The translations under genes were made by a program, and so were the position numbers. Shown here piece after piece: positions 1 through 6,663 of a DNA stretch of 16,041 nt. Source of the DNA: Pseudomonadota bacterium (GTDB lineage: Bacteria > Pseudomonadota > Gammaproteobacteria > Steroidobacterales > Steroidobacteraceae); assembly GCA_003242495.1 (NCBI GenBank), contig QGUO01000026.1:1-16041 (forward strand). The letters are read 5' to 3'. The stretch's first letter is position 1. Each line of letters starts with the position of its first letter. The notes under the pieces are model-generated. The model did not search any database. It was not told where the DNA came from and was given only the letters and a program-made list of their open reading frames with translations.

Positions 1-808
1 GTCGCAGCTCGAACGGCGAATGGCCGACGCCGGGCAGCACACTGGCGCGATCGGCGCTCTGAAAGAAGCGGATGGTGGACGGGCTCAGCGCAAGCAGCGG
101 CGGCTCGAGCAGCCGCCAGGCCGAGCGCTGCACGTCGGCGATGCATTTCGTGGGCGCCTCGATGGTGAGCCGCCCATCGGGCATTTGGGCGGCGTCCAGG
201 TGCCGCCGGTTGAGAGCATGCAGCATTTCATGGATGAAGGTGCGCAGCTGCAGCAGCGGGATGTACTCCGCCTCGTGCTGGGCGAATGCGCGGACGATCT
301 GCTGGGGCGCGACCGCGAAGCCCTCCCGGCCTTCATAGTCGAACATCAGGCCGAACAGGTTCTCGCCTGTGTCGGAAACGATCCCGGGCGCAAGCAATGC
401 GTAGAGCTGGGCGTCGGCGTCCTGTGGCGGTGTACGGTTGCGCCAGGTGCGGGAGTACTGGTACAGGTCGGCCCGGTCCAGCCGCCCCGCGGCCGGGTCG
501 TACGGCAGGTCCATCTGGTCGATGGCCGTGAGCACTTCGACCCCGCCGGCGCTCAGCACGGAGGCGAGCGACACCTCGCCTTCGGCCGTTTCGAGCTCGA
601 AGGCGATGGGCTCGACCTGAGCGAACGCATCCACCTCGAGGAACACCGAATAGCGCTGGCGAACGCACACGGGGTCCGCGCAATCGGTATTCGGCAGATA
701 GACGAACGCCGTGAGGCTGAGGAACGCGAGCAGCACCACCAGCAGCGGCACCAGCAGGCGTGCGCGCCGATGATCGGGCGCGCGCGGCGGCATGGGTGCC
801 GCCGTCAT
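1..808 (-). CDS. Putative membrane-anchored zinc metalloprotease, metzincin-like (partial, C-terminus off the left edge)
   Basis: The frame is open from an ATG at 808 to the window edge: 269 codons, no stop, so the C-terminus is missing. Residues about 18-38 are a strongly hydrophobic segment after a basic, proline-rich start, which suggests a signal anchor with the rest in the periplasm. Residues 193-203 read HEMLHALNRRH, matching the extended zinc motif HExxHxxGxxH except for Asn at the usual Gly. Ligands would be His193, His197 and His203, with Glu194 as catalytic base. No Met-turn is evident before the edge. A short cysteine pair (Cys43, Cys48) follows the anchor. An in-frame stop at 863-865 rules out a longer start; Met6 is an alternative. 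It lies 54 bp downstream of the DUF411 gene on the same strand, so they may be co-transcribed. The zinc-protein call rests on the motif alone; the substrate is unknown. Confidence 0.68.
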   Translation of the reverse strand, partial: MTAAPMPPRAPDHRRARLLVPLLVVLLAFLSLTAFVYLPNTDCADPVCVRQRYSVFLEVDAFAQVEPIAFELETAEGEVSLASVLSAGGVEVLTAIDQMDLPYDPAAGRLDRADLYQYSRTWRNRTPPQDADAQLYALLAPGIVSDTGENLFGLMFDYEGREGFAVAPQQIVRAFAQHEAEYIPLLQLRTFIHEMLHALNRRHLDAAQMPDGRLTIEAPTKCIADVQRSAWRLLEPPLLALSPSTIRFFQSADRASVLPGVGHSPFELR

Positions 809-862
809 GGATCGCGACGGGCGCGCACCACCTTGCGCGACAAAATTGCGCCGGCTGCCCGG

Positions 863-1438
863 CTAGTGAACATGCTCCGGGTCATGCCCTGGATCAGGCG
901 TCGAATCGTCGGCCGGGCCATGGCTGGCGAAGATGCTGGTGGTGCCATCCGCGTGCACCAGGAGCACGTCGTAGGCATCGACACGCCCGGAGGCGACTTC
1001 CATCCCGGGTGAGCCGAGCGGCATACCGGGCACCGTGAGACCCTTGGCGGCGGGCTTCTCGCGCAACAGACGCAGGACGTCGGCCGCGGGCACATGGCCT
1101 TCGATGAAGTAACCGGCCACCTGGGCCGTGTGACACGAGCCCTTGCCGTACGGCACCCCGACCGCCTCCTTGACCGGTCCGAGGTTGTCGCTGTCGTGCA
1201 CCTCCACACTGAAACCGGCCGCGCGCATGTGATCCACCCACTTGCCACAGCAGCCGCACGTCGGACTCTTGTGCACCACCAGCTGCGGCAGGTCCTGCGC
1301 CGGGCTCGCCGCGACGGCATCTGCCAGCCCGGCCCCCACGCCGGCGCCCTGCCCTCCACAGGCGCTCATGCCGGCGGCGAGCACGGCCAATAAACATGTC
1401 CGCACCCATGAACCCGCTGGAAGTCCTGCCCTGCGCAT
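863..1438 (-). CDS. DUF411 family CxCC metal-binding protein (CopG-like), exported
   Basis: This 191-residue protein has the DUF411 (PF04214) pattern: a thioredoxin-like module with Cys61-Gly-Cys63-Cys64, a Ser-Cys102-His-Thr-Ala motif, an IEGHVPA segment near residue 115, and a PGMPLGSPGMEV stretch. Characterised relatives (CopG) are periplasmic copper-resistance proteins with a thioredoxin-like fold. The N-terminus has a hydrophobic stretch at about 14-26 ending Met-Ser-Ala-Cys27, a possible but imperfect lipobox, so it is either a lipoprotein or periplasmic. The C-terminal tail is rich in His, Asp and Pro and could bind metal. I chose ATG 1438 because GGAG sits six bases upstream; an in-frame ATG at 1468 would add ten residues before the signal sequence. 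A short linker rich in Gly and Ala separates the lipobox from the domain. No copA, copB or cue gene is visible nearby, so a role in copper handling is inferred from the family only. Confidence 0.9.
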   Translation of the reverse strand: MRRAGLPAGSWVRTCLLAVLAAGMSACGGQGAGVGAGLADAVAASPAQDLPQLVVHKSPTCGCCGKWVDHMRAAGFSVEVHDSDNLGPVKEAVGVPYGKGSCHTAQVAGYFIEGHVPAADVLRLLREKPAAKGLTVPGMPLGSPGMEVASGRVDAYDVLLVHADGTTSIFASHGPADDSTPDPGHDPEHVH

Positions 1439-1469
1439 AGGATTCTCCGCTCGAAAGGTCCCGGGCACC

Positions 1470-1499
1470 CTTATACTGCCGTTGGGGGCGGGGGAACAA
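1470..1499 (-). promoter_or_regulatory. Candidate sigma70 promoter for the DUF411 gene
   Basis: Read on the minus strand, TTGTTC (1499-1494) and TATAAG (1475-1470) are separated by 18 bases, a fair sigma70 match. The start codon at 1438 lies about 30 bases downstream of the -10. It sits in the 176-bp divergent gap shared with the gene at 1615. I see no copper-responsive operator palindrome over it. Confidence 0.35.
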
Positions 1500-1614
1500 C
1501 AGCAGGGAAAGGCCGTCGCCCGCCTCTGGCGAAGCCGGAATACGGAAGCCGAACCTGCGCTTTCGCCTAATGTCTATGGACTCAGGTACATCATCTGCGA
1601 TGTAGGAGGGCTTC

Positions 1615-2304
1615 ATGCGCAGTCACACGGCCAGATCCCGCGGGCGGGGATCTCGTACGCCCGGGTTCCACCGCAGAGGGTTCTGCGGAACAGGTGTCGC
1701 GCTCGCAGCGCTGCTGGTCTTCGCACACCCGGCCAGCGCAGCCGATGCCGACCAGGTGGCCGCAGTGTGGCGTCTCGAGGAGTTCAGCACCTCGTATCAT
1801 GGTTTCACGACGCTTTACCAATGCGAAGCGCTGGAGAGCAAGGTCGCAAGAATCTTGCGCACGCTGGGCGCGCATGAGAGCGCCAGAGTGCGCGCCTCGG
1901 GCTGCGAGCTGAACCGGCCCTCGCGCACCATCTTCTTGCGGATCACGGCAGCCACGCCCGTGCCGGCGACGGCGGAGAACCTCGAGCGCGATCCCGCGGA
2001 GAAAAGCCGCCAGGAACTGCTCGACCGGCTCGGCGTGAAACGGGACTTCGATCCGGACGAGCAGTTTCTCGCCGAATGGCGCACCTTTGCGCTCGCACGC
2101 CAGCGCGCATTGCGACTCGAGCCCGGCGACTGCGAGCTCCTGGAGCACTTGCGCGACCGTGTGTTCCCGAAACTCGGCATCGAGGTGGTCCATGACGACG
2201 TGCGCTGCTCGCCTGGTCACGTGCCGATGTCGACGCCGCGCCTCGACGTGCGTGCACTGGTGAAGGCCCCGACGCCCGACGAGGCGCCGGCGAAGTCCGA
2301 GTGA
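1615..2304 (+). CDS. Conserved exported protein of unknown function, four cysteines
   Basis: The protein has 229 residues. A long basic N-region contains Arg20-Arg21-Gly-Phe, followed by a hydrophobic run (about 27-37) and an Ala-Ser-Ala cleavage site near residue 42. The paired arginines followed by Phe are compatible with Tat export, though Sec is also possible. The mature part has four cysteines in the contexts YQC, SGC, GDC and VRC, a spacing that suggests two disulfides in the periplasm. It also has a YHGFTTLYQC segment and a repeated LRTLGA / LRDRVFP alternation. From memory this pattern recurs in uncharacterised proteins of Xanthomonadales and Nevskia-like bacteria; I know no function. 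The start is well supported: AGGAGG at 1604-1609, five bases before the ATG. It is divergent from the DUF411 gene. No enzyme motif is visible. Confidence 0.85.
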   Translation: MRSHTARSRGRGSRTPGFHRRGFCGTGVALAALLVFAHPASAADADQVAAVWRLEEFSTSYHGFTTLYQCEALESKVARILRTLGAHESARVRASGCELNRPSRTIFLRITAATPVPATAENLERDPAEKSRQELLDRLGVKRDFDPDEQFLAEWRTFALARQRALRLEPGDCELLEHLRDRVFPKLGIEVVHDDVRCSPGHVPMSTPRLDVRALVKAPTPDEAPAKSE

Positions 2305-2370
2305 GACGCGCGGGCCGGGCCGCGGTGCTCGGCATTCCGGGGGCGCCGTGACGGTCGGCATACGCTTGGT

Positions 2371-2393
2371 GCGCGCTTGGCTGCCGAGCGCGC
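2371..2393 (+). repeat. Strong intergenic hairpin (10-bp stem, 3-nt loop)
   Basis: GCGCGCTTGG (2371-2380) pairs with CCGAGCGCGC (2384-2393) around a CTG loop, with one G-T wobble. It lies between the exported protein (stop 2304) and the DOMON-like gene (start 2420). No T-run follows, so it is not a classic intrinsic terminator. It could protect the 3' end of the upstream transcript or act as a Rho-linked pause site. Confidence 0.4.
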
Positions 2394-2419
2394 CACGCAG
2401 GTCCAACGGTCGATAGCCC

Positions 2420-2944
2420 ATGCCGCGGCTGCTGCGCCATCCCGCCACGCCCTGCGCGGCGCTGCGTTCGATCGACGCAACGGCGACGCTCGATGCGCGC
2501 GGCCAGCTGACGCTTGCTTACGCGATCGAGGGCGACATTGCGGCGCTGCGCATCCCCACGGGGCGCAAGGGTGAGCGACGTGACGAGCTGTGGCGGACGA
2601 CCTGCTGCGAGGCCTTTTTGGCCGACCCGATGACTCCGGGCTACCTCGAGCTCAATTTCGCGCCGGCCGGCAGCTGGGCGGCCTATGAATTCGAGGCGTA
2701 TCGCCGCGGCATGCGCCCGCTCGAGGTGCCCCGGGCACCACGCATCGTGTGCCGTGTCACGGACGCGCGCCTCACGCTCGAAGCGACGCTGGCACTGCCT
2801 GCGCGGCTGCGCGCGCCGCTGCAGGTCGCCCTCACGGCAGTCATCGAGGAACGCTCGGGCACTCTCTCGTACTGGGCGTTGCGTCACTCCGAGGGCGGGC
2901 CGGATTTTCATTCGCCGCTCGGCTTCGCGCTCAGACTCGAATGA
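2420..2944 (+). CDS. DOMON-like domain protein
   Basis: This 174-residue protein has no signal peptide and spans a single beta-rich domain. Recognisable landmarks are RHPATPC at the start, LWRTTCCEAFL at about residues 53-63, the YLELNFAPAGSWAAYEFEAYR block, and SYWALRHSEGGPDFHSPLGF near the end. I recognise these as the bacterial DOMON-like family (the type labelled DOMON_murB_like in CDD, from memory). DOMON domains in general bind haem or sugars; for this cytoplasmic branch the ligand is not established to my knowledge. The final His-x-Ser-x-x-Gly-Gly-Pro-Asp-Phe-His cluster and the Cys-Cys pair are candidate ligand residues. The start is fixed by an in-frame stop two codons upstream (TAG CCC ATG); no clear ribosome binding site is visible. 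It runs codirectionally into the NamZ-like gene, 65 bp downstream, which suggests a shared role in cell-wall sugar recycling, though that is inference. Confidence 0.85.
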   Translation: MPRLLRHPATPCAALRSIDATATLDARGQLTLAYAIEGDIAALRIPTGRKGERRDELWRTTCCEAFLADPMTPGYLELNFAPAGSWAAYEFEAYRRGMRPLEVPRAPRIVCRVTDARLTLEATLALPARLRAPLQVALTAVIEERSGTLSYWALRHSEGGPDFHSPLGFALRLE

Positions 2945-2977
2945 GCGCCGCAGCCGACCTGCGTGCGCGCCACACGG

Positions 2978-2983
2978 TATAGT
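2978..2983 (+). promoter_or_regulatory. Possible -10 element for the DUF1343 gene
   Basis: TATAGT stands out in GC-rich DNA, 26 bases before the ATG at 3010. No convincing -35 lies 16-18 bases upstream, so this is a weak call. If real, the leader would be only about 20 nt. Confidence 0.25.
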
Positions 2984-3009
2984 CGCGCCTGTTGTCCCGG
3001 ATCGCTGGT

Positions 3010-4215
3010 ATGGAATTCGGAATCGATCGACTGCTCGCCGAGCCTGCATTGCGTCGCCCCCTCGCGGGGCGGCGCGTGGCGTTGCTCGCGCATCCCGCCT
3101 CAGTGACGCGCGACCTCACGCACTCGCTCGACGCGCTCGCCGCGCTGAGCGACGTGCGGCTGACTGCCGCTTTCGGCCCGCAGCACGGCCTGCGCGGGGA
3201 CAAGCAGGACAACATGATCGAGTCGCCCACATTCTTCGATCCGCAACACGGCATCCCGGTATTCAGCCTCTACGGCGAGGTGCGCAAGCCCACGGCCGCG
3301 ATGCTGGACACCTTCGACGTGCTGCTGGTCGATCTGCAGGATCTCGGCTGTCGGATCTACACGTTCATCACCACCTTGCGCTATGTGCTGGAGGCGGCCG
3401 CGGCAAGCGGCAAGGCCGTCTGGGTCCTGGACCGCCCGAACCCTGTCGGCCGACCGGTGGAAGGTCTGCGCCTGCGTGCGGGCTGGGAGAGTTTCGTGGG
3501 CGCCGGTCCGTTGCCGATGCGCCATGGGCTGACGCTCGGGGAGTTGGCGCACTGGTTCGTGCGATACCTCAAGCTCGATGTGGACTATCGCGTCATCGAG
3601 ATGCATGGCTGGCAGCCCGACGCCGCGCCGGGCCACGGCTGGCCGCTCGGTGCACGCACCTGGGTCAACCCCAGCCCGAACGCGCCGAACCTTTCCATGG
3701 CGCGCTGCTACGCAGGCACCGTCATGCTGGAAGGCACCACCCTTTCGGAAGGGCGCGGCACCACCCGGCCGCTCGAGCTCTTCGGGGCCCCTGACCTGGA
3801 GCCGCGCGCGCTGCTCGCCAAGATGCACGAAATCGCACCGCAGTGGCTCGCCGGCTGCAGACTGCGACCGTGCTGGTTCGAACCGACGTTCCACAAGCAC
3901 GTCGCGCAACTGTGCGCCGGCATTCAGATTCACGTGGACGATCCGTCCTATGACCATGCAGCCTTCCGTCCCTGGCGTCTGCAGGCGCTTGCGTTCAAGG
4001 CATTGCGTTTGTTGCGGCCCGACTACGAGCTGTGGCGTGACTTCCCCTATGAGTACGAGACCGACCGGCTCGCCATCGATGTGATCAACGGCAGCGAGTT
4101 GCTGCGCAGCTGGGTGGACGACCGCTCGGCCACGCCTGCGGACCTCGACGCGCTCGCCTGCCCGGACGAGCAAGCCTGGTGCAGCGAGCGCGCGGACGCG
4201 TTGATCTATCCGTGA
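3010..4215 (+). CDS. DUF1343 / NamZ-type exo-beta-N-acetylmuramidase candidate (GH171)
   Basis: The protein has 401 residues, the usual size for PF07075 (DUF1343). Its founder with a known activity, Bacillus NamZ (YbbC), releases N-acetylmuramic acid from the non-reducing ends of peptidoglycan fragments. Family blocks are visible in order: GRRVALLAHPASVT, a GPQHGLRGDKQ block, FSLYGEVRKPT, LLVDLQDLGCRIYTF, VLDRPNPVG, an ARTWVNPSPNAPNL segment, and LEGTTLSEGRGTTRP. There is no signal peptide, so it probably works in the cytoplasm on imported muropeptides, unlike exported relatives. I chose ATG 3010 over an in-frame TTG at 2992 because MEFGIDRLL matches the family start; the upstream ribosome site is weak in both cases. 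It lies 65 bp after the DOMON-like gene and is followed by a hairpin. Family assignment is firm; the exact substrate is inferred. Confidence 0.92.
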   Translation: MEFGIDRLLAEPALRRPLAGRRVALLAHPASVTRDLTHSLDALAALSDVRLTAAFGPQHGLRGDKQDNMIESPTFFDPQHGIPVFSLYGEVRKPTAAMLDTFDVLLVDLQDLGCRIYTFITTLRYVLEAAAASGKAVWVLDRPNPVGRPVEGLRLRAGWESFVGAGPLPMRHGLTLGELAHWFVRYLKLDVDYRVIEMHGWQPDAAPGHGWPLGARTWVNPSPNAPNLSMARCYAGTVMLEGTTLSEGRGTTRPLELFGAPDLEPRALLAKMHEIAPQWLAGCRLRPCWFEPTFHKHVAQLCAGIQIHVDDPSYDHAAFRPWRLQALAFKALRLLRPDYELWRDFPYEYETDRLAIDVINGSELLRSWVDDRSATPADLDALACPDEQAWCSERADALIYP

Positions 4216-4221
4216 AACGCG

Positions 4222-4261
4222 GGTGTACGGCCGCAGTCCACGGATGAGTTGACTGCGCACC
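4222..4261 (+). terminator. Hairpin after the DUF1343 gene, terminator-like but lacking a T-run
   Basis: CGCAGTC (4232-4238) pairs perfectly with GACTGCG (4251-4257), and an outer GGTG (4222-4225) can pair with CACC (4258-4261). It begins six bases after the DUF1343 stop. No T-tract follows, so any termination would need a factor. Confidence 0.3.
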
Positions 4262-4345
4262 ACCGCCCGCAACTCGCTCCGCTGGACGACCTCCCACTCC
4301 ACACTGGCCTGAACGACTCGCGACAGCGGCTCGACAGGTCTGCGC

Positions 4346-4370
4346 GGAACACAGCTGCTCATCGAACGTT
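4346..4370 (+). promoter_or_regulatory. ECF-sigma-like promoter motif GGAAC-N16-CGTT upstream of the DUF6496 gene
   Basis: GGAAC (4346-4350) and CGTT (4367-4370) are separated by exactly 16 bases. This fits the general pattern of extracytoplasmic-function sigma promoters (-35 with an AAC core, -10 with CGT), and is close to the EcfG general-stress consensus of alphaproteobacteria. The predicted transcript would begin near 4377 and reach the ATG at 4417. Chance occurrence cannot be excluded from a single site. Confidence 0.35.
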
Positions 4371-4416
4371 CCTTTACGCGCCGGCGGACTACCGGCAGGA
4401 ATAAGGAGTCACGACG

Positions 4417-4824
4417 ATGGCACGCAGGTACAGCAAGAAGGCCTCGCGCAAGGTGGAGCAGACCATGCGCGAACGTAAGGAGGGCACGTTACGCAGCGGC
4501 AGCACCGGCCGGAAGGTGACTAGCCGCAAACAGGCGATCGCCATCGGACTGTCGGAGGCACGTCGCGAAGGCGCCGAGGTACCCGAGCGCGGCGCTCGCG
4601 GCAAGCGCACCCGCAAGGCTGCCGGCCGCACGAAGACGGCAGCGCGCACGACGGCCGCCGGTTCCAGGAAGACCGCAGCACGCGCGACGGCCGCCGGCTC
4701 CAGGAAGACCGCAGCGCGCGCGACGACTGCCGGCTCCAGGAAGACCGCAGCGCGCGCGACGACCGCCGGTTCCAGGAAGACCGCAGCGCGCGCGACGACC
4801 GCCGGGCGCAAGCGGGCAGCCTAG
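4417..4824 (+). CDS. DUF6496 domain protein with histone-H1-like repeat tail
   Basis: The 135-residue, extremely basic protein has two parts. Residues 1-55 match the DUF6496 pattern: ARRYSKKASRKVEQTMRERK, then a GTLRSG turn and VTSRKQAIAIGLSEARREGAEVP. Residues about 68-135 are a low-complexity tail of a 12-residue unit (AAGSRKTAARAT type), four near-identical copies after one degenerate copy. Lys, Arg and Ala dominate, as in bacterial H1-like DNA-binding proteins, so nucleic-acid binding is likely but inferred. The start is well supported by AAGGAG at 4403-4408, eight bases before the ATG. It ends 15 bp before the HAD-ATPase gene, and the two are probably one transcript. An ECF-type promoter motif lies upstream. 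DUF6496 has no established function that I know of. Confidence 0.88.
   Translation: MARRYSKKASRKVEQTMRERKEGTLRSGSTGRKVTSRKQAIAIGLSEARREGAEVPERGARGKRTRKAAGRTKTAARTTAAGSRKTAARATAAGSRKTAARATTAGSRKTAARATTAGSRKTAARATTAGRKRAA
4618..4797 (+). repeat. Five tandem 36-bp coding repeats (12-residue unit)
   Basis: Units begin at 4618 (degenerate), 4654, 4690, 4726 and 4762, each 36 bp, in frame with the DUF6496 gene. The last four differ by only a few bases, suggesting recent expansion. They encode a Gly-Ser-Arg-Lys-Thr core within an Ala/Arg/Thr spacer. Copy number may vary between strains by slippage or recombination. Confidence 0.9.
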
Positions 4825-4839
4825 AAGAAGTAGGCAGAC

Positions 4840-6570
4840 ATGGCGTTTCCTTCCACGCGTTACCTCGTCTTGTGCTGCGATTACGACGGCACGCTGGCTC
4901 ACCATGGCAAGGTGGACGAGAGAACGCTGGCGGCCTGCGAGCAGCTGCGCACCTCCGGTCGCAAGCTGGTGCTGGTGACCGGTCGGAGGATCGACGACCT
5001 TGCAACGGTGTTCCAGCGCTTCGACCTGTTCGATCTGATCGTGGCCGAGAACGGCGCCGTGCTTCATCGCCCCGAGTCGCGCGAGGAGACACTGCTCGGG
5101 GAACCGCCTCCCGCGTCCTTCGTCACGGCGTTGAGGAGTCGCGGCGTTGCGCCCCTGGAGGTTGGGCGGGTGATCGTCGCGACGCACGAGCCGCACGAGG
5201 GCGCAGTGCTGGAGACCATTCGCGACCAAGGTCTCGAGCTGCAGGTGACCTTCAACAAAGGCGCGGTCATGGTGCTGCCACCCGGCGTCAACAAGGCTAC
5301 GGGACTCGCCGCCGCACTCGCGGAGCTGCAGCTGTCGCCGCACAACGCAGTCGCCGTCGGGGACGCGGAGAACGACCATGCGCTGTTGCATCTGTGCGAG
5401 TGTGCGGTGGCCGTGGCCAACGCGCTTCCGGCCCTGAAGGCACGCGCGGACATCGTCACCGCGGGCGACCACGGAGCGGGTGTCGTCGAATTGATCGAGG
5501 AGATCCTCGCCGACGACCTCGCGGCGCGCGAGCCCGCCCTCGTCCGCCATCACATCCTGCTCGGCCGCGACGAGCACGGCAATGAAATCCGCCTGCCGCC
5601 GCACGGCTGCCGTGCGCTGGTGGTCGGCACCTCGGGCGGCGGCAAATCGACCATCGCCGTGGGGCTGATGGAGCGGCTCGAGGCGGCGCGCTACAGCTTC
5701 TGCGTCATCGATCCGGAGGGCGATTACGAGCAGGTGCCGTTCGCGGTGAGTATCGGCGATCCGGGCCAGGCGCCAAGCCTCGAGGAATGCGCCGATCTAC
5801 TGTGCCGTCCGGGCACCAACGTGATCCTCAACCTGCTTGCCGTGGACCTCAAGGACCGGCCGCGCTACTTCGAGAACCTGCTTGCGCGCCTCGGCGAGAT
5901 CCGGGTACGTACCGGCCATCCGCATTGGCTGATCGTCGACGAAGCGCACCACGTGCTTGCGGAGAGCGCCGAGCCGGTCGCGGCGGTCCTGGACAAGCGA
6001 CTGGCGAGCGCGCTGCTGATCACCGTCTCGCCGGCATTGCTCCCGGCTGCCGTGCTGCGCACGCTCGATACGCTGATCGTGCTCGGCGACAAGCCGCAGG
6101 AGATGTTCGACGAGTTCACCGCAGCGAACGACTTGCCGCGTGTGACGCTCGCCGGCGGACCGGCGCAAGCGGGCACCGCGATCGTCTGGGACAAGCGCGG
6201 CGGCGCTCCCCGGCGTGTGCGGCCCGAGCGCAGCCGCGTGGAGCGGCGCCGGCACGTGCGCAAGTACGCCGAGGGCGAGTTGCCGCCGGAGCGGAGCTTT
6301 TTCTTCCGCGGCCCCGAGGGCAAGCTCAACCTGCGGGCCCAGAATCTGATTCAGTTCCTCGAGCTCGCCGACGGCGTGGACGACGAGACCTGGACCTTTC
6401 ACCTGCGCAGCGGTGACATCGCCGCGTGGGTGCATGAGGCGGTCAAGGACGAGGCGCTGGCCAGGCAGCTGGCTGGGATTGCGGGCGACGAATCGCTCGA
6501 TGCGGCGACATCGCGTCGCAAGGTACGCGAGGCGGTGGAAGCGACGTATACATTGCCGGCCGGCCCCTGA
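4840..6570 (+). CDS. Fusion protein: HAD phosphatase (Cof/SPP type) plus HerA-like P-loop ATPase plus C-terminal module
   Basis: The protein has 576 residues and three parts. Residues 1-235 are a HAD-IIB phosphatase: Asp14-Tyr-Asp16-Gly-Thr (nucleophile and acid/base), Thr47 in VTGRR, a lysine in NKATGL, and Gly174-Asp-Ala-Glu-Asn-Asp179 for Mg binding. All catalytic positions look intact. Residues about 245-470 are an ATPase of the HerA/VirB4/DUF87 kind: Walker A GTSGGGKST (263-271) and Walker B WLIVDEAHH with Asp367-Glu368. Residues about 485-576 carry FFFRGPEGKLNLRAQNL and a TFHLRSGDIAAWV segment, which resembles a helical module seen in other sugar-phosphatase fusions (from memory, DUF5752-like). 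No signal or membrane segment is present, so it is cytosolic. AGG lies five bases before the ATG. The 15-bp gap to DUF6496 indicates co-transcription. The substrate of the phosphatase and the job of the ATPase are unknown. Confidence 0.93.
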   Translation: MAFPSTRYLVLCCDYDGTLAHHGKVDERTLAACEQLRTSGRKLVLVTGRRIDDLATVFQRFDLFDLIVAENGAVLHRPESREETLLGEPPPASFVTALRSRGVAPLEVGRVIVATHEPHEGAVLETIRDQGLELQVTFNKGAVMVLPPGVNKATGLAAALAELQLSPHNAVAVGDAENDHALLHLCECAVAVANALPALKARADIVTAGDHGAGVVELIEEILADDLAAREPALVRHHILLGRDEHGNEIRLPPHGCRALVVGTSGGGKSTIAVGLMERLEAARYSFCVIDPEGDYEQVPFAVSIGDPGQAPSLEECADLLCRPGTNVILNLLAVDLKDRPRYFENLLARLGEIRVRTGHPHWLIVDEAHHVLAESAEPVAAVLDKRLASALLITVSPALLPAAVLRTLDTLIVLGDKPQEMFDEFTAANDLPRVTLAGGPAQAGTAIVWDKRGGAPRRVRPERSRVERRRHVRKYAEGELPPERSFFFRGPEGKLNLRAQNLIQFLELADGVDDETWTFHLRSGDIAAWVHEAVKDEALARQLAGIAGDESLDAATSRRKVREAVEATYTLPAGP

Positions 6571-6642
6571 GGCGAACCCCGCGCGGCCACTGCAGATTTT
6601 CCTGACTCACACGCGCGCGACCTGCAAGATTGGCTGCGGCGC

Positions 6643-6648
6643 CATAAT
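6643..6648 (+). promoter_or_regulatory. Possible -10 (CATAAT) for the Dcp-like gene
   Basis: CATAAT within an AT-rich patch (to 6655) is the most promoter-like sequence in the 143-bp gap upstream of the ATG at 6714. No good -35 is placed 16-18 bases before it. A start near 6655 would place the leader stem-loop (6664-6713) at the 5' end of the mRNA. Confidence 0.25.
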
Positions 6649-6663
6649 GTATACACCACGGCC

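Noticed and set aside
20..1012. Long plus-strand open frame of 330 codons
   Set aside because: It lies antisense to the zinc-motif protein and the end of the DUF411 gene, and its translation is low-complexity Arg/His/Gln with no recognisable domain. GC-rich codon bias keeps such frames open.
4654..4797. Tandem 36-bp units that could suggest a CRISPR array
   Set aside because: There are no spacers; the units are contiguous, in frame with a coding gene, and no cas gene is near.
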